A stretch of DNA of 53,901 nt from assembly GCA_902806065.1 (NCBI GenBank), contig CADCVE010000005.1, positions 1 through 53,901 of the forward strand, given 5' to 3'. This document shows, in pieces, positions 15,340 through 23,552 of the stretch. The notes beneath the pieces were generated by a model. That model was not told the origin of the DNA, ran no database searches, and worked only from the letters and a program-made list of their open reading frames with translations. The position numbers were made by a program, and so were the translations under genes. The DNA is from an uncultured Rubrobacteraceae bacterium (GTDB lineage Bacteria > Actinomycetota > Rubrobacteria > Rubrobacterales > Rubrobacteraceae). Positions within the stretch are counted from its first letter, which is position 1, and every line of letters begins with the position of its first letter.

Positions 15340-17181
15340 GTGGCCAAGCGCCGACTTCCCAGCAGACGAGAGTTCATCCTCGCCAGCGCCGGTGCCGGTC
15401 TGATCGTGGTTGGCCTGCCGCCTGCACCCGCGTACGCCAGATCCCGCAGAGTAGAGATCCCCGGCATATCCATCGAAAGTGAACTCCTGGGAGAACCCGT
15501 ACCACGTTCCGGCTCGCCTGCCAACGAGCCACTGGCCCCGCCCGCTGCCGGTTCTCTGGAGACCCTGCGCTACGGCACGCCGAAGCAGGCTGGACTACTT
15601 CCGGAGTACGTCGGGCGCATAGACGCGGACGTGGCCTCTGGCATGGAGAACTCGCCCACTTACCCACACTACCCCGGCGCCGTGGCGCTGGCCGCCCGCA
15701 ATGGCGTGATCGCTCATTACCAAGCGTATGGTTACGCCGTCAAGTACGCTGACTCTGCGCCTACCCTGCTCCCGAGAGATGAGTGGGTGCCGATGCGAAA
15801 GGATACGATCTTCGACATCGCTTCCATGTCTAAGCTCTTCACCGCCATCGCCGCGGTGCAGCTGATCGAGCGGGGTCTACTTGACCTGGAGGCTCGGGTC
15901 GCCAGCTATATCCCGGAGTTCGCCCAGAACGGCAAGGAAGACGTCACCGTCCGGCATTTGCTGACTCACACGTCAGGGTTCACACCCTCACTCAAGCTCT
16001 ACGAAGACTACAAGACGCCGGAGGAGCTCATCGCCGCCGTGTACGCGCTGGGCCTGGAAAACACACCGGGGACGCACTATGCGTACAGCGACTTCAACCT
16101 GATCTCCATGGCCAAAATCATCGAAAAGCTCTCATCCCAACCACTGGACCGCTTCGTGGCCGCGAATATAACCAAACCGTTGGGCATGGATGATACTGGC
16201 TACAACCCACCGGAAGCAGAGCTTGAGCGTGTAGCCGCAACGGAGTATCAGCCCTGGACGGATCGCGGCATGATACGGGGCAGCGTCCACGACGAGAACG
16301 CCTGGGTTCTAAACGGCGTCGCCGGACACGCCGGGGTCTTCAGTACCGCGTACGACCTCGCCATACTCGCCCAGACCATCCTGAACGGCGGCCGGTATGG
16401 CAAGGCCCGCATCTTGTCCTCCAAGTCTGTCCAGACTCTCCTCCTGACGAACTACAACGCGGACTTCTCTGGCCACGACCATAGCCTGGGCTTCGAGTTG
16501 TACCAGCACTGGTACATGGACGCCATGGCGACGCCGTTAACCGTCGGGCACACTGGCTACACCGGCACCTCTATCGTCATAAACACATTCGACCGCTCAT
16601 TCGCCATCTTTCTGACGAACCGGGTCCACCCAAGCCGCGACTGGGGAACCATCCTCCCCTACCGGCGCGCCTTCGCCCGCAACGTGGCCCGCGCCATCGC
16701 CGTGAAACCCTCCGTGGGGACGAAAGCCTGGTTCTCCGGCTTCGGCGGTGGCCTGGACAAAACGCTCGACGTGCCGCTGACCCTTCCGGAAGGCCAGAAG
16801 AAACTTCGGTTCGACCTCTGGTACGACACCCAACCGGATGTCGATTTCGCGGCTGTCGAAGTCTCAGCGGATGAAGGGGCAACCTGGGAATCTCCCAGAG
16901 GAACCATCAGCGGTGAAAGCTCCGATGGCCGCTTCACTGGCTTCTCCGGCCGAAAGTGGCTGGACGCCGGCTTCGACCTGAGCCCGTACGCGGGACCGGT
17001 CACCTTGCGCCTGCGCTACCACACCACCGGCACCACCGATAACCTCAAGAAGGGCAACGGCAGGGGCGTGTACGTGGATCACGTTCGGGTGAGGGGGCCG
17101 CAAGGCGTCCTGTTCAACGACGCCCGCCCTCGGGACGCGGCCCTCTGGCAACCGCGAGGTTGGACCATAAGCCGGGACTAA
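15340..17181 (+). CDS. Tat-exported serine hydrolase of the beta-lactamase/PBP4-like family
   Basis: A 613-residue protein with a twin-arginine signal (SRREFIL, hydrophobic stretch, then PAYA cleavage region). The catalytic SxxK is Ser162-Met-Ser-Lys165; YSDFN and GHTGYTG supply the other two active-site motifs. Residues from about 430 form an extra C-terminal beta domain (DKTLDVPLTLPEGQ onward, with ETTTVDV-like strands ending VYVDHVRVRG), possibly for binding. Start GTG 15340 lies 3 bases after the NamZ fragment. By analogy to the AmiE-like gene beside namZ in Bacillus, it may act on muropeptides, but an esterase or D-peptidase is equally possible. Confidence 0.85.
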   Translation: MAKRRLPSRREFILASAGAGLIVVGLPPAPAYARSRRVEIPGISIESELLGEPVPRSGSPANEPLAPPAAGSLETLRYGTPKQAGLLPEYVGRIDADVASGMENSPTYPHYPGAVALAARNGVIAHYQAYGYAVKYADSAPTLLPRDEWVPMRKDTIFDIASMSKLFTAIAAVQLIERGLLDLEARVASYIPEFAQNGKEDVTVRHLLTHTSGFTPSLKLYEDYKTPEELIAAVYALGLENTPGTHYAYSDFNLISMAKIIEKLSSQPLDRFVAANITKPLGMDDTGYNPPEAELERVAATEYQPWTDRGMIRGSVHDENAWVLNGVAGHAGVFSTAYDLAILAQTILNGGRYGKARILSSKSVQTLLLTNYNADFSGHDHSLGFELYQHWYMDAMATPLTVGHTGYTGTSIVINTFDRSFAIFLTNRVHPSRDWGTILPYRRAFARNVARAIAVKPSVGTKAWFSGFGGGLDKTLDVPLTLPEGQKKLRFDLWYDTQPDVDFAAVEVSADEGATWESPRGTISGESSDGRFTGFSGRKWLDAGFDLSPYAGPVTLRLRYHTTGTTDNLKKGNGRGVYVDHVRVRGPQGVLFNDARPRDAALWQPRGWTISRD

Positions 17182-17640
17182 GAGCCTGTGTGAGAAGCTA
17201 TAGCTATCTGGCTCCTATCGGTGGAACATCAGGTTGATCATTGCAACCAGGACGCTTGCTTCTTCACTCTCCGGTCGCTCCTCATAATCTCTGCTCAAAT
17301 GCCGGTGTGGGCCGAACCAACCTGGTGTTTGGTCCACGCAGGTCGTTTCGACAGAACCTCAAACCCACTGACCTTCCTATTGGGTTCGACGACCTCAATA
17401 CCCTACCCTCCTTGCTCCTCTCACCACCTCGCGAGCCCTTTACCATCATAATCTCCGTCCGCCCAGATCTTCTTCAGGCGGGGCACCAGCGCTTTTAGTC
17501 CAGCAAACAACAGGCACACTCCGGCCCGGTCCTGTACGTCGGCGGGCGTGACACAGATCGGGAGCGGCATACCCCCAGGTGTCGGCCAACAGGTGTCGCT
17601 TGCGATCCTGGACGTTCTTGCTGGACACCTCTTAACCTCC
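17182..17640 (-). mobile_element. Decayed IS5-type transposase gene
   Basis: Read on the minus strand, transposase blocks are recognisable in different frames: KNVQDRKRHLLADTWG, then PADVQDRAGVCLLF and LKKIWADGDY, a degraded middle, and C-terminal LSRDYEERPE followed by MINLMFHR and a stop at 17215. Several frameshifts and a stop separate them, so it is inactive. The end AGAGCCTGT matches the other remnant. Confidence 0.8.
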
Positions 17641-17844
17641 AGTTCCAACCAGCTTGCGACTCAGGAATCTGCGAACATTCCTACCTTACCACCAGAACAA
17701 GGTGCACGACGCGCGATCCTCTCTGCTTCGCCAGCTGCTTTCAACATAACCTCGAGAGCCCTACCTCCTCGGTGATCTAGGAACCTGGCGCTCGCACGGA
17801 CTTGGCTCGTGCCTCGCCGGATATCTTTGCCTTACGCTTCATAA
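17641..17844. other. Non-coding stretch upstream of the ChrB-like gene
   Basis: About 200 bases next to the IS remnant with no gene I can support. It becomes AT-richer towards the start of the next gene. Confidence 0.35.
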
Positions 17845-17860
17845 TATAACCGCTGTTATA
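17845..17860. promoter_or_regulatory. Palindromic operator candidate before the ChrB-like gene
   Basis: TATAAC-CGCT-GTTATA is a perfect inverted repeat 8 bases upstream of the GTG start, overlapping a TATACT-like -10 box at 17857. A repressor bound here would block transcription. ChrB-type proteins can themselves act as chromate-responsive regulators. Confidence 0.45.
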
Positions 17861-17868
17861 CTTATGAC

Positions 17869-18435
17869 GTGACAGATAATGAAAGAGAAGGCGAGCGGAG
17901 GTGGTTCGTGCTGGTCTACAAGCTGCCTTCGGAGCCGAGCCGCTACCGGGCGAGTGTTTGGAGAAAGCTCAAAGCTGCCGGGGCGGTCTATTTGCAGAAC
18001 GGGGTGGCGGCTCTGCCGGACGATCCCGGTGGGGAGCGGACGATGCGCGGCGTGGTGCGGGAGATCCGGGAGGTTAAGGGCACGGCACACCTTCTTCGGG
18101 GTGCTTCGGTGGGCGATCGGGAGGAGCTGGAGAAGATCTTCGACGAGGCGCGTGACGCCGAGTACGCGGAGGTTTTGGGACGTTGCCGCGATTTCCACGC
18201 CGAGTTGGACAAGGAGCGTGGTACCGGCAACCTCACCTTCGCCGAGCTAGAGGAGAACGAGGAGGACCTTGCCAAGCTGGAGGCATGGGTGGGCAAGATC
18301 CGGGCCCGCGACCGCTTCGGCGCGCCGCTCTTTGAGGAAGTCGAGCGGGAGCTCATGGCGTGCCGGGAGGACCTGCAGGCGTTCGCGGCCTCCGTCTATG
18401 AGGCCGCCGACCACGGCTCGGCCGGTTCGCCGTGA
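17869..18435 (+). CDS. ChrB N-terminal-domain protein
   Basis: A 188-residue protein matching the N-terminal domain of ChrB, the chromate resistance regulator ([28 protein letters not shown], split here as a family pattern of Trp, Tyr-Lys-Leu-Pro and RYRxxxWRxLK). No C-terminal ChrB domain or chrA transporter follows. Start GTG 17869. The C-terminal two-thirds are acidic and helical. Function could be sensing of oxyanions; this is an inference from the domain name only. Confidence 0.75.
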   Translation: MTDNEREGERRWFVLVYKLPSEPSRYRASVWRKLKAAGAVYLQNGVAALPDDPGGERTMRGVVREIREVKGTAHLLRGASVGDREELEKIFDEARDAEYAEVLGRCRDFHAELDKERGTGNLTFAELEENEEDLAKLEAWVGKIRARDRFGAPLFEEVERELMACREDLQAFAASVYEAADHGSAGSP

Positions 18436-18487
18436 GCGACCCGTCTGTCGGCAGGGAAGGGTGCCGTCGTGGATCTTCGGAGAGGTC

Positions 18488-18889
18488 GTGGTAGGGGTGA
18501 ACCTGGAGGAGTGGAAGCGGTGGGCCGGGCGGCTGAAGTCCGAGACCTACGCTCTATACCTGGCCTACGGAGATCCGCGGATGCCCTGGTATGCCAAGCT
18601 GTTCGCCGCTCTGGTGGTCGGTTACGCCTTCAGCCCCATAGACTTGATCCCAGACGCCATACCGGTCCTTGGCTACCTGGACGACCTACTCCTGGTCCCC
18701 CTGGGCGTGGCACTCGCGGTGCGGATGATCCCCGAGGACGTGCTCTCCGAGAGCCGGCAGAAGGCGCGGGAGATGATAGAGAGGGGCGAGAGACCCGTGA
18801 GCCGGGCGGCGGCGGCCGTCATCGTAGTCCTCTGGTTGGCCCTGGCGGTGCTCGGCGCCTTCATCGTGGTGCGAATGGTCCGGGGTTAA
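18488..18889 (+). CDS. DUF1232 (YkvA-type) membrane protein
   Basis: A 133-residue protein with the YkvA core [21 protein letters not shown] and one C-terminal membrane helix ([18 protein letters not shown]). The start is probably GTG 18488 with GGAG 5 bases upstream; a GTG at 18497 is also in frame. The function of DUF1232 proteins is not established. It is 52 bases downstream of the ChrB-like gene and may share its transcript. Confidence 0.8.
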   Translation: MVGVNLEEWKRWAGRLKSETYALYLAYGDPRMPWYAKLFAALVVGYAFSPIDLIPDAIPVLGYLDDLLLVPLGVALAVRMIPEDVLSESRQKAREMIERGERPVSRAAAAVIVVLWLALAVLGAFIVVRMVRG

Positions 18890-18951
18890 ACGATCCCGGA
18901 GACGGACCTTGTAATGTAGTCAGTGGCTCGGGTTGTCAGGCCGGACCGAAA

Positions 18952-20034
18952 TCACTCCTTGTGCTCCTGGCTCTTGGCGAGCTTGTCGACCAGATCCTGG
19001 AGGACTGGCCTGATGTGATCCAGGTTTTCGTCATAAGTGAAGCGAATTGGATGAACAAAGCGCCTAACTTGCGTAGAGGGAATTAGGAGGCTACCCTCTT
19101 CGTATGGGATCTCCAGGTTCTCCAAGAGGATTGCCAGAGTTGAACGATCACCCTGTTGTGGCCAAATAAAACTTCTCCATCCTCGAGAATCGAGCATCGT
19201 GTCTATGGACACTAATAGATCCTCTGAGACGCGGATATCATGGATGAGATCGTCAAACAATCCTATCTTCTCCCGATAGAAGTATTGCCGCACATTATGG
19301 CGTCCTTCCAGTTCGATAAGAGCACCCAACTCTCGAACCTTCTTCCGTAACTCGTCCTTAAACTGCATCAGTTCGCCAAGGAGATGTTCAGCATCATCAC
19401 CCCGTTCTGCGAGGAACTTGACGAACTCCTGATCCATGCGGGTCCCCTTTTGCAGGCTTTCGAGCGTGTTCAGAAAATCCAAAAACATAGTCAAGTAACG
19501 TGTGTCCGCGCTGGAGACATATCGACCCAGCAGCGAGCGTATCCAATCTACAAACTCGGCATACGTGAGGTTCGCGAATCCCCACTCCCTACCTTCGCCT
19601 GTTGGAAACAGAGTGAGAAGTATTTTGTGCTTCCCGCGGTCATTAGACGTTCGCCGTTCTAAATGAGCGGCGTAATCAGCAAAAGGGTTCCCGACGGCTG
19701 CGAAAATTTTGTTCTCGATGAGGACAGCCTGAGTATCGGATTCGATCAAGATATCGATTCTGTTGCCAGCCTCGGTGGAAACCTCACGCTCGACAGAGAC
19801 GTTTGCTCCTATCCCTCCGTCTGTGGCAACGATGCTTCCCGCACTCGCTAGAGCATCGAGTACCAAGGTTCCGAGGCCGTGCGGTTCTCCTGGATCGAGA
19901 AAGAAGGCGAGTATGTTGCTACAGACGTTTTCGTAGTGAGGGTATCCGGCAATATCCATGAAAGTTCGCGGACGTTCGATTCGATCCGGGAGCTCCTTGA
20001 AACCATCCAGAAGGGTCGCTGCCGCGTGGACCAC
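18952..20034 (-). CDS. PD-(D/E)XK nuclease-superfamily protein
   Basis: A 360-residue protein of the PDDEXK_4 type. The core shows AGYPHYENVCSNILAFFLDP, followed by RIDILIESDTQAVLIENKI, in which the Asp and the Glu-x-Lys form the nuclease active site. The C-terminal half is helical. I take GTG 20034 as start because the frame upstream overlaps the MoxR C-terminus and looks non-coding; the start lies 20 bases after the MoxR stop, so both are probably one operon. Relatives are found in mobile or defence settings, but target and role here are unknown. Confidence 0.78.
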   Translation of the reverse strand: MVHAAATLLDGFKELPDRIERPRTFMDIAGYPHYENVCSNILAFFLDPGEPHGLGTLVLDALASAGSIVATDGGIGANVSVEREVSTEAGNRIDILIESDTQAVLIENKIFAAVGNPFADYAAHLERRTSNDRGKHKILLTLFPTGEGREWGFANLTYAEFVDWIRSLLGRYVSSADTRYLTMFLDFLNTLESLQKGTRMDQEFVKFLAERGDDAEHLLGELMQFKDELRKKVRELGALIELEGRHNVRQYFYREKIGLFDDLIHDIRVSEDLLVSIDTMLDSRGWRSFIWPQQGDRSTLAILLENLEIPYEEGSLLIPSTQVRRFVHPIRFTYDENLDHIRPVLQDLVDKLAKSQEHKE

Positions 20035-20053
20035 CAGAGATATCCGATCCTGG

Positions 20054-21046
20054 TTAGTGGGGGTGCTTGTGGACGCTGCGGTGCATCTCGTACATCGCTT
20101 CGTTTGGCTTCTCGCCCGTGATCTTCTTCTGGCCGAATTCCTTTTTCTCTTCGCCACCAATGTAGGCGAGGACTTTCTGGGCATCGCGGTCGTACTTGAC
20201 GATCACGCTGATCGTCTCCTCTATCAACTCCTTCGAGAGCCTCGACGCTCCCAGCACCGCCAACGACTGCGCCCAGTCTATCGTCTCCCCTATACTCGGC
20301 GACTTCCTGAGATCCAACCCCCTTATCCCCTGTATCGCTACCACCAACTCCTCCGCCAACGCCTCCCCTATCCCCGGTGCCTTCAGCCTCACTATCTCCA
20401 ACTCCACCTCCGCACTCGGATACCCTATCTGCAGGTGCAGACATCTCCTCTTCAACGCCTCCGACAGCTCCCTCGTGCGGTTGGAAGTCAGGATGATCAG
20501 CGGCTTGTGCTTCGCCCTTATCGTCCCTATCTCAGGAATCGACACCTGGTACTCACTCAAGAACTCCAGCAAAAAAGCCTCGAACTCCTCGTCGGCGCGG
20601 TCTATCTCATCTAAGAGCAGAACAGGGGGCTTCTCAGAGCGGATAGCTTGCAGGATGGGACGCTCCACCAGGAAGTTCTCACTAAAGAACACATCCTCGC
20701 GCTCACGGAGGGCCTCGGCGGCCTCTTGGAGGTCCCTGGTGGGGCCAAGGACCTCGCCTATCTTCTCGCGGAGGACCTGAGTGTAGAGGAGTTGCTTGCC
20801 GTACTCCCACTCGTAGAGAGCCTTGGCCTCATCGAGGCCCTCGTAGCACTGAAGCCGGATGAGTTGACGGTCAAGAGCGGAGGCGAGGGCTTTGGCGAGT
20901 TCGGTCTTGCCGACGCCAGCGGGACCCTCGGCGAGGATGGGTTTGTCCAGGCGCGTTGCCAGAAACACTACTGTCGCCAGCTTACGGTCGCACAGGTACT
21001 TCCGCTCCTCGAGACTCTGCCTTACCGCTTCGGTGTTCTCGAACAA
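20054..21046 (-). CDS. MoxR-family AAA+ ATPase
   Basis: A 330-residue MoxR ATPase with Walker A GPAGVGKTE, Walker B VLLLDEIDRAD, sensor 1 LTSNRTRELSEALKRRC and the lid domain. Start TTG 21046 follows GAGGGAG. Such proteins remodel partner complexes, often with VWA proteins, but here the neighbour downstream is a PD-(D/E)XK protein, and upstream is a methanol dehydrogenase gene on the same strand. Its first 190 bases after the variable N-terminus duplicate the copy at 1-187. The C-terminal tail (EKKEFGQKK) is charged. Confidence 0.92.
   Translation of the reverse strand: MFENTEAVRQSLEERKYLCDRKLATVVFLATRLDKPILAEGPAGVGKTELAKALASALDRQLIRLQCYEGLDEAKALYEWEYGKQLLYTQVLREKIGEVLGPTRDLQEAAEALREREDVFFSENFLVERPILQAIRSEKPPVLLLDEIDRADEEFEAFLLEFLSEYQVSIPEIGTIRAKHKPLIILTSNRTRELSEALKRRCLHLQIGYPSAEVELEIVRLKAPGIGEALAEELVVAIQGIRGLDLRKSPSIGETIDWAQSLAVLGASRLSKELIEETISVIVKYDRDAQKVLAYIGGEEKKEFGQKKITGEKPNEAMYEMHRSVHKHPH
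20802..20988. repeat. Second copy of the MoxR repeat (partner of 1-187)
   Basis: See the entry at 1-187. Identity spans Arg-Lys-Leu through the Walker A region to Tyr-Glu-Trp-Glu-Tyr. Differences are silent. Confidence 0.93.
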
Positions 21047-21133
21047 AATCTCCCTCTCAAACTCTGTTTCGTGGAACGAGAGCGGGAGCGGGTGGATGCC
21101 CGCTCCCGTGCCGTTAGGAGTTGCAAGTGATCT

Positions 21134-22534
21134 TTAGCTATCCACCGGCTCTTGCGTCGGCTGGCGGCCTTCTCCCTGACTTCCTCGCGCCGAGTAGCCG
21201 TGGGTCTCGCGGCCCATGGCTGGGGAGACGCCCCAGATATTCTGCCGGTAGCCGTTCGTCGTCTTGCGGACCATCGGGTCGTAGACGCAGTCGCGCAGGA
21301 TCTCCTTGGCCGCCTCGACAGTGAGGTCGCGTGGGTTGCCCGGCGTGCAGACGTCCTCCATTACGTGCTCGGCCATTGCCTGCAGCTCCGCGTCGTCGCT
21401 CTCGATCTTGGTCGGCCGGTTCTCGTAGAATTCCCCCTTGCCCATCTCCGACTTGGCATAGTTGGGATCTACCTCAGAGAAGTTGTCGGGGATGCCGCAG
21501 TCCCTGGCTAACCGTATCACCGCGTCTATGGCCTTGTCAGCTGCCTGCGCCGGGTTCAGGCCTCGTGTGTCCTCGCCCATCGCAGTCGCGATGTCCGCGT
21601 ACCTCTCGGGTGTCGCCGGTTGGTTGAAGGTCATCACCCTGGCGAGGCCGATGCCGTTGTTCAGGCCGTGGTGGATGTCATAGTAGGCGCACACCGCGTG
21701 CGAGAGCGAGTGCATGATCCCGAGAAGGGCGCTGGAGAAGGCCTGCGCGGCTATGTACTGCGCCCACGTCATGGCCTCCATCGCCTTGTAGTTGTTCGGG
21801 TTGTAGGTCGCCTCGCGCAGGTTCGACTGTACCATCTCGACGGCCTTGAGCGCCAGCGGCGTACACGAGAGGTGCTGGACGCGCCCCACGTAAGCTTCCA
21901 TACCGTGGGCGAGCGTGTCGAAGCCCGTGAACGCGACGAACTCCGGCGGCTGCGTCATGCACAGGACCGGATCGTTGATCGCCAGCGTCGAGGTGAAAGC
22001 TGTATCGAAGCCGACCCACTTATGCGGCCGCTCTGGCGAGGAGAGGTCGGTGACCACGACGGCCGGCGTGGTCTCCGCGCCCGTGCCGACGGTAGTGTTT
22101 ATCGCGATCAGGGGCGGCGTGTCGAGCCTCTCGGTCTGGTTGACGCCCTGGAACTCGTTGACGTTGCGCCCGTCGTGCGCCGCGACCACCTTGGCGCTTT
22201 TTGCGGTATCGTGCGAGGAGCCGCCGCCGATGGAGACGAAACCGTCGCACTCGGCCTCGGTGAACCTACTATAGGCATTCATGACCTGGAAGTCCTTGGG
22301 GTTAGACTCTACCTCGTCGTAGACCGTGACGGAGACCCCCGCGTTCTCGAAGTTGCTCCTGCACTCATCTATTATGCCCGTGCCTCTCAAGCCCGAGGTC
22401 ACGAAAAGCACATGTCTCATGCCCATCTGCGCCGCCTCCGGGCCGGCCTGCTCGTACGCCCCCGCGCCGAACAACGACCGTGGCTGCTTGAAGAATTCCT
22501 TTACCGGAAACTCGAACATCCGTGAAGTATCCAT
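21134..22534 (-). CDS. NDMA-type methanol dehydrogenase (iron-containing alcohol dehydrogenase)
   Basis: A 466-residue group III iron-containing alcohol dehydrogenase, resembling the actinobacterial Mno/Mdo methanol:NDMA oxidoreductase. Features: the GGGSSHD nucleotide-binding loop, TTVGTGAETT, the metal-site segment GFDTLAHGMEAYV and the histidines in GIMHSLSHAVC and IHHGLNNGIG. These enzymes keep a tightly bound NAD(H) re-oxidised by an electron carrier; mycofactocin is the natural partner proposed for the class. No mycofactocin genes lie in the window. Start ATG 22534 with GGAGAGGAG upstream. The C-terminal tail beyond GVSPAMG is charged and unusual. It lies 87 bases upstream of the MoxR gene on the same strand. 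Confidence 0.9.
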   Translation of the reverse strand: MDTSRMFEFPVKEFFKQPRSLFGAGAYEQAGPEAAQMGMRHVLFVTSGLRGTGIIDECRSNFENAGVSVTVYDEVESNPKDFQVMNAYSRFTEAECDGFVSIGGGSSHDTAKSAKVVAAHDGRNVNEFQGVNQTERLDTPPLIAINTTVGTGAETTPAVVVTDLSSPERPHKWVGFDTAFTSTLAINDPVLCMTQPPEFVAFTGFDTLAHGMEAYVGRVQHLSCTPLALKAVEMVQSNLREATYNPNNYKAMEAMTWAQYIAAQAFSSALLGIMHSLSHAVCAYYDIHHGLNNGIGLARVMTFNQPATPERYADIATAMGEDTRGLNPAQAADKAIDAVIRLARDCGIPDNFSEVDPNYAKSEMGKGEFYENRPTKIESDDAELQAMAEHVMEDVCTPGNPRDLTVEAAKEILRDCVYDPMVRKTTNGYRQNIWGVSPAMGRETHGYSARGSQGEGRQPTQEPVDS

Positions 22535-23060
22535 CAGTTAACTCCTCTCCTCTCCCTTATTTATACACCCGCGTACGTTGATCCCAACAATCCGAACGTT
22601 GGGACGCATACGAGCTATCCACCCACTGCTCTCTGCCCCGCAGCCGCGTGCACCCCCTCTTGGATCCCTTGCCACACAGAAACCCCACGTCTCTGTAACA
22701 GCCGACATTCTAGAGCATCCAAAACCTCCCGCAATTAAGCACATACAAACAACACAGGTTAGCTCCTGCTAGATACTTGCAGATGGACTTGCTCTGCCCT
22801 GTCTCCATCCGTTGCTCAACAAACATTCTTAAAAATTCATACTTCGTTATGGCTTCGACAGGTGCTCGGTCGAAGACGCCCGTAAAATGCACTAAAAAAG
22901 CCACCGTGCTACACTGCCCGCAGGTTGAAGAGAAAGGGGAAAAGGGGGCAAAGCCGCCGGATATAGTGGGATTATGTGCACGCAATTACACTAGTTGTTC
23001 CGGGTGGGTGGCAGTGTGGTTGGCGACGATGCAAGGGACGTCGGAGGGAAGGGAGAACAG
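22535..23060. other. Long, AT-richer divergent promoter region
   Basis: A 526-base gap between the methanol dehydrogenase (minus) and coxS (plus). It has lower GC than the surrounding genes, with no frame I can support as a gene. It probably holds the promoters of both units, but I could not fix -35/-10 pairs. Confidence 0.45.
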
Positions 23061-23525
23061 GTGCGGAGGATGCAGGTAAAGGTAAACGGGGTTACCTATG
23101 AGCATGAGGTCGAGCCTCGGCTGCTGTTGGTGCATTACTTGCGAGAGGTATTGAATCTGACGGGGACTATGGTTGGGTGCAATACGTCGAATTGCGGGGC
23201 ATGCACGGTTTTGCTAGGTGAAGAGTCGGTGAAGTCGTGTACGATGTTCGCGGTGCAGGCTGACGGGCGTGAGATCACCACGGTGCAGGGGATAGCGGAG
23301 AACGGGGATTGGCATCCCATGCAGACGGCGTTCCACGAGAACCATGCTCTACAGTGTGGTTACTGCACGCCGGGCATGATCATGGCCTCCATAAGCATGC
23401 TTAAAGAGAATCCGGACCCGAGCGAAGAGGAGATCCGGGAGGCTCTCGAAGGCAACTACTGTCGCTGCACGGGCTACGAGAATATCGTAAAGGCCGTACA
23501 GCAAGCCGCCGGGCAGTCGGCTTAG
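23061..23525 (+). CDS. coxS: CoxS-like [2Fe-2S] subunit of a molybdenum hydroxylase
   Basis: A 154-residue small subunit with two 2Fe-2S clusters: the plant-type N-terminal cluster (CNTSNCGACTVLLG and a later SCTMFA Cys) and the helical C-terminal cluster (QCGYCTPGM, NYCRCTGYENI). It moves electrons from the Mo centre to the FAD subunit. I start at GTG 23061, with GGGAG 5 bases upstream; ATG 23070 has its ribosome site too close. Followed by coxL and coxM. Confidence 0.94.
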   Translation: MRRMQVKVNGVTYEHEVEPRLLLVHYLREVLNLTGTMVGCNTSNCGACTVLLGEESVKSCTMFAVQADGREITTVQGIAENGDWHPMQTAFHENHALQCGYCTPGMIMASISMLKENPDPSEEEIREALEGNYCRCTGYENIVKAVQQAAGQSA

Positions 23526-23552
23526 ACATGCTAGAGAAAGAGAGGCTATAGA

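Noticed and set aside
20035-20184. N-terminal extension of the PD-(D/E)XK protein
   Set aside because: It overlaps the MoxR C-terminus in another frame and has a shadow-like Arg/Ser composition; the protein core starts after GTG 20034.
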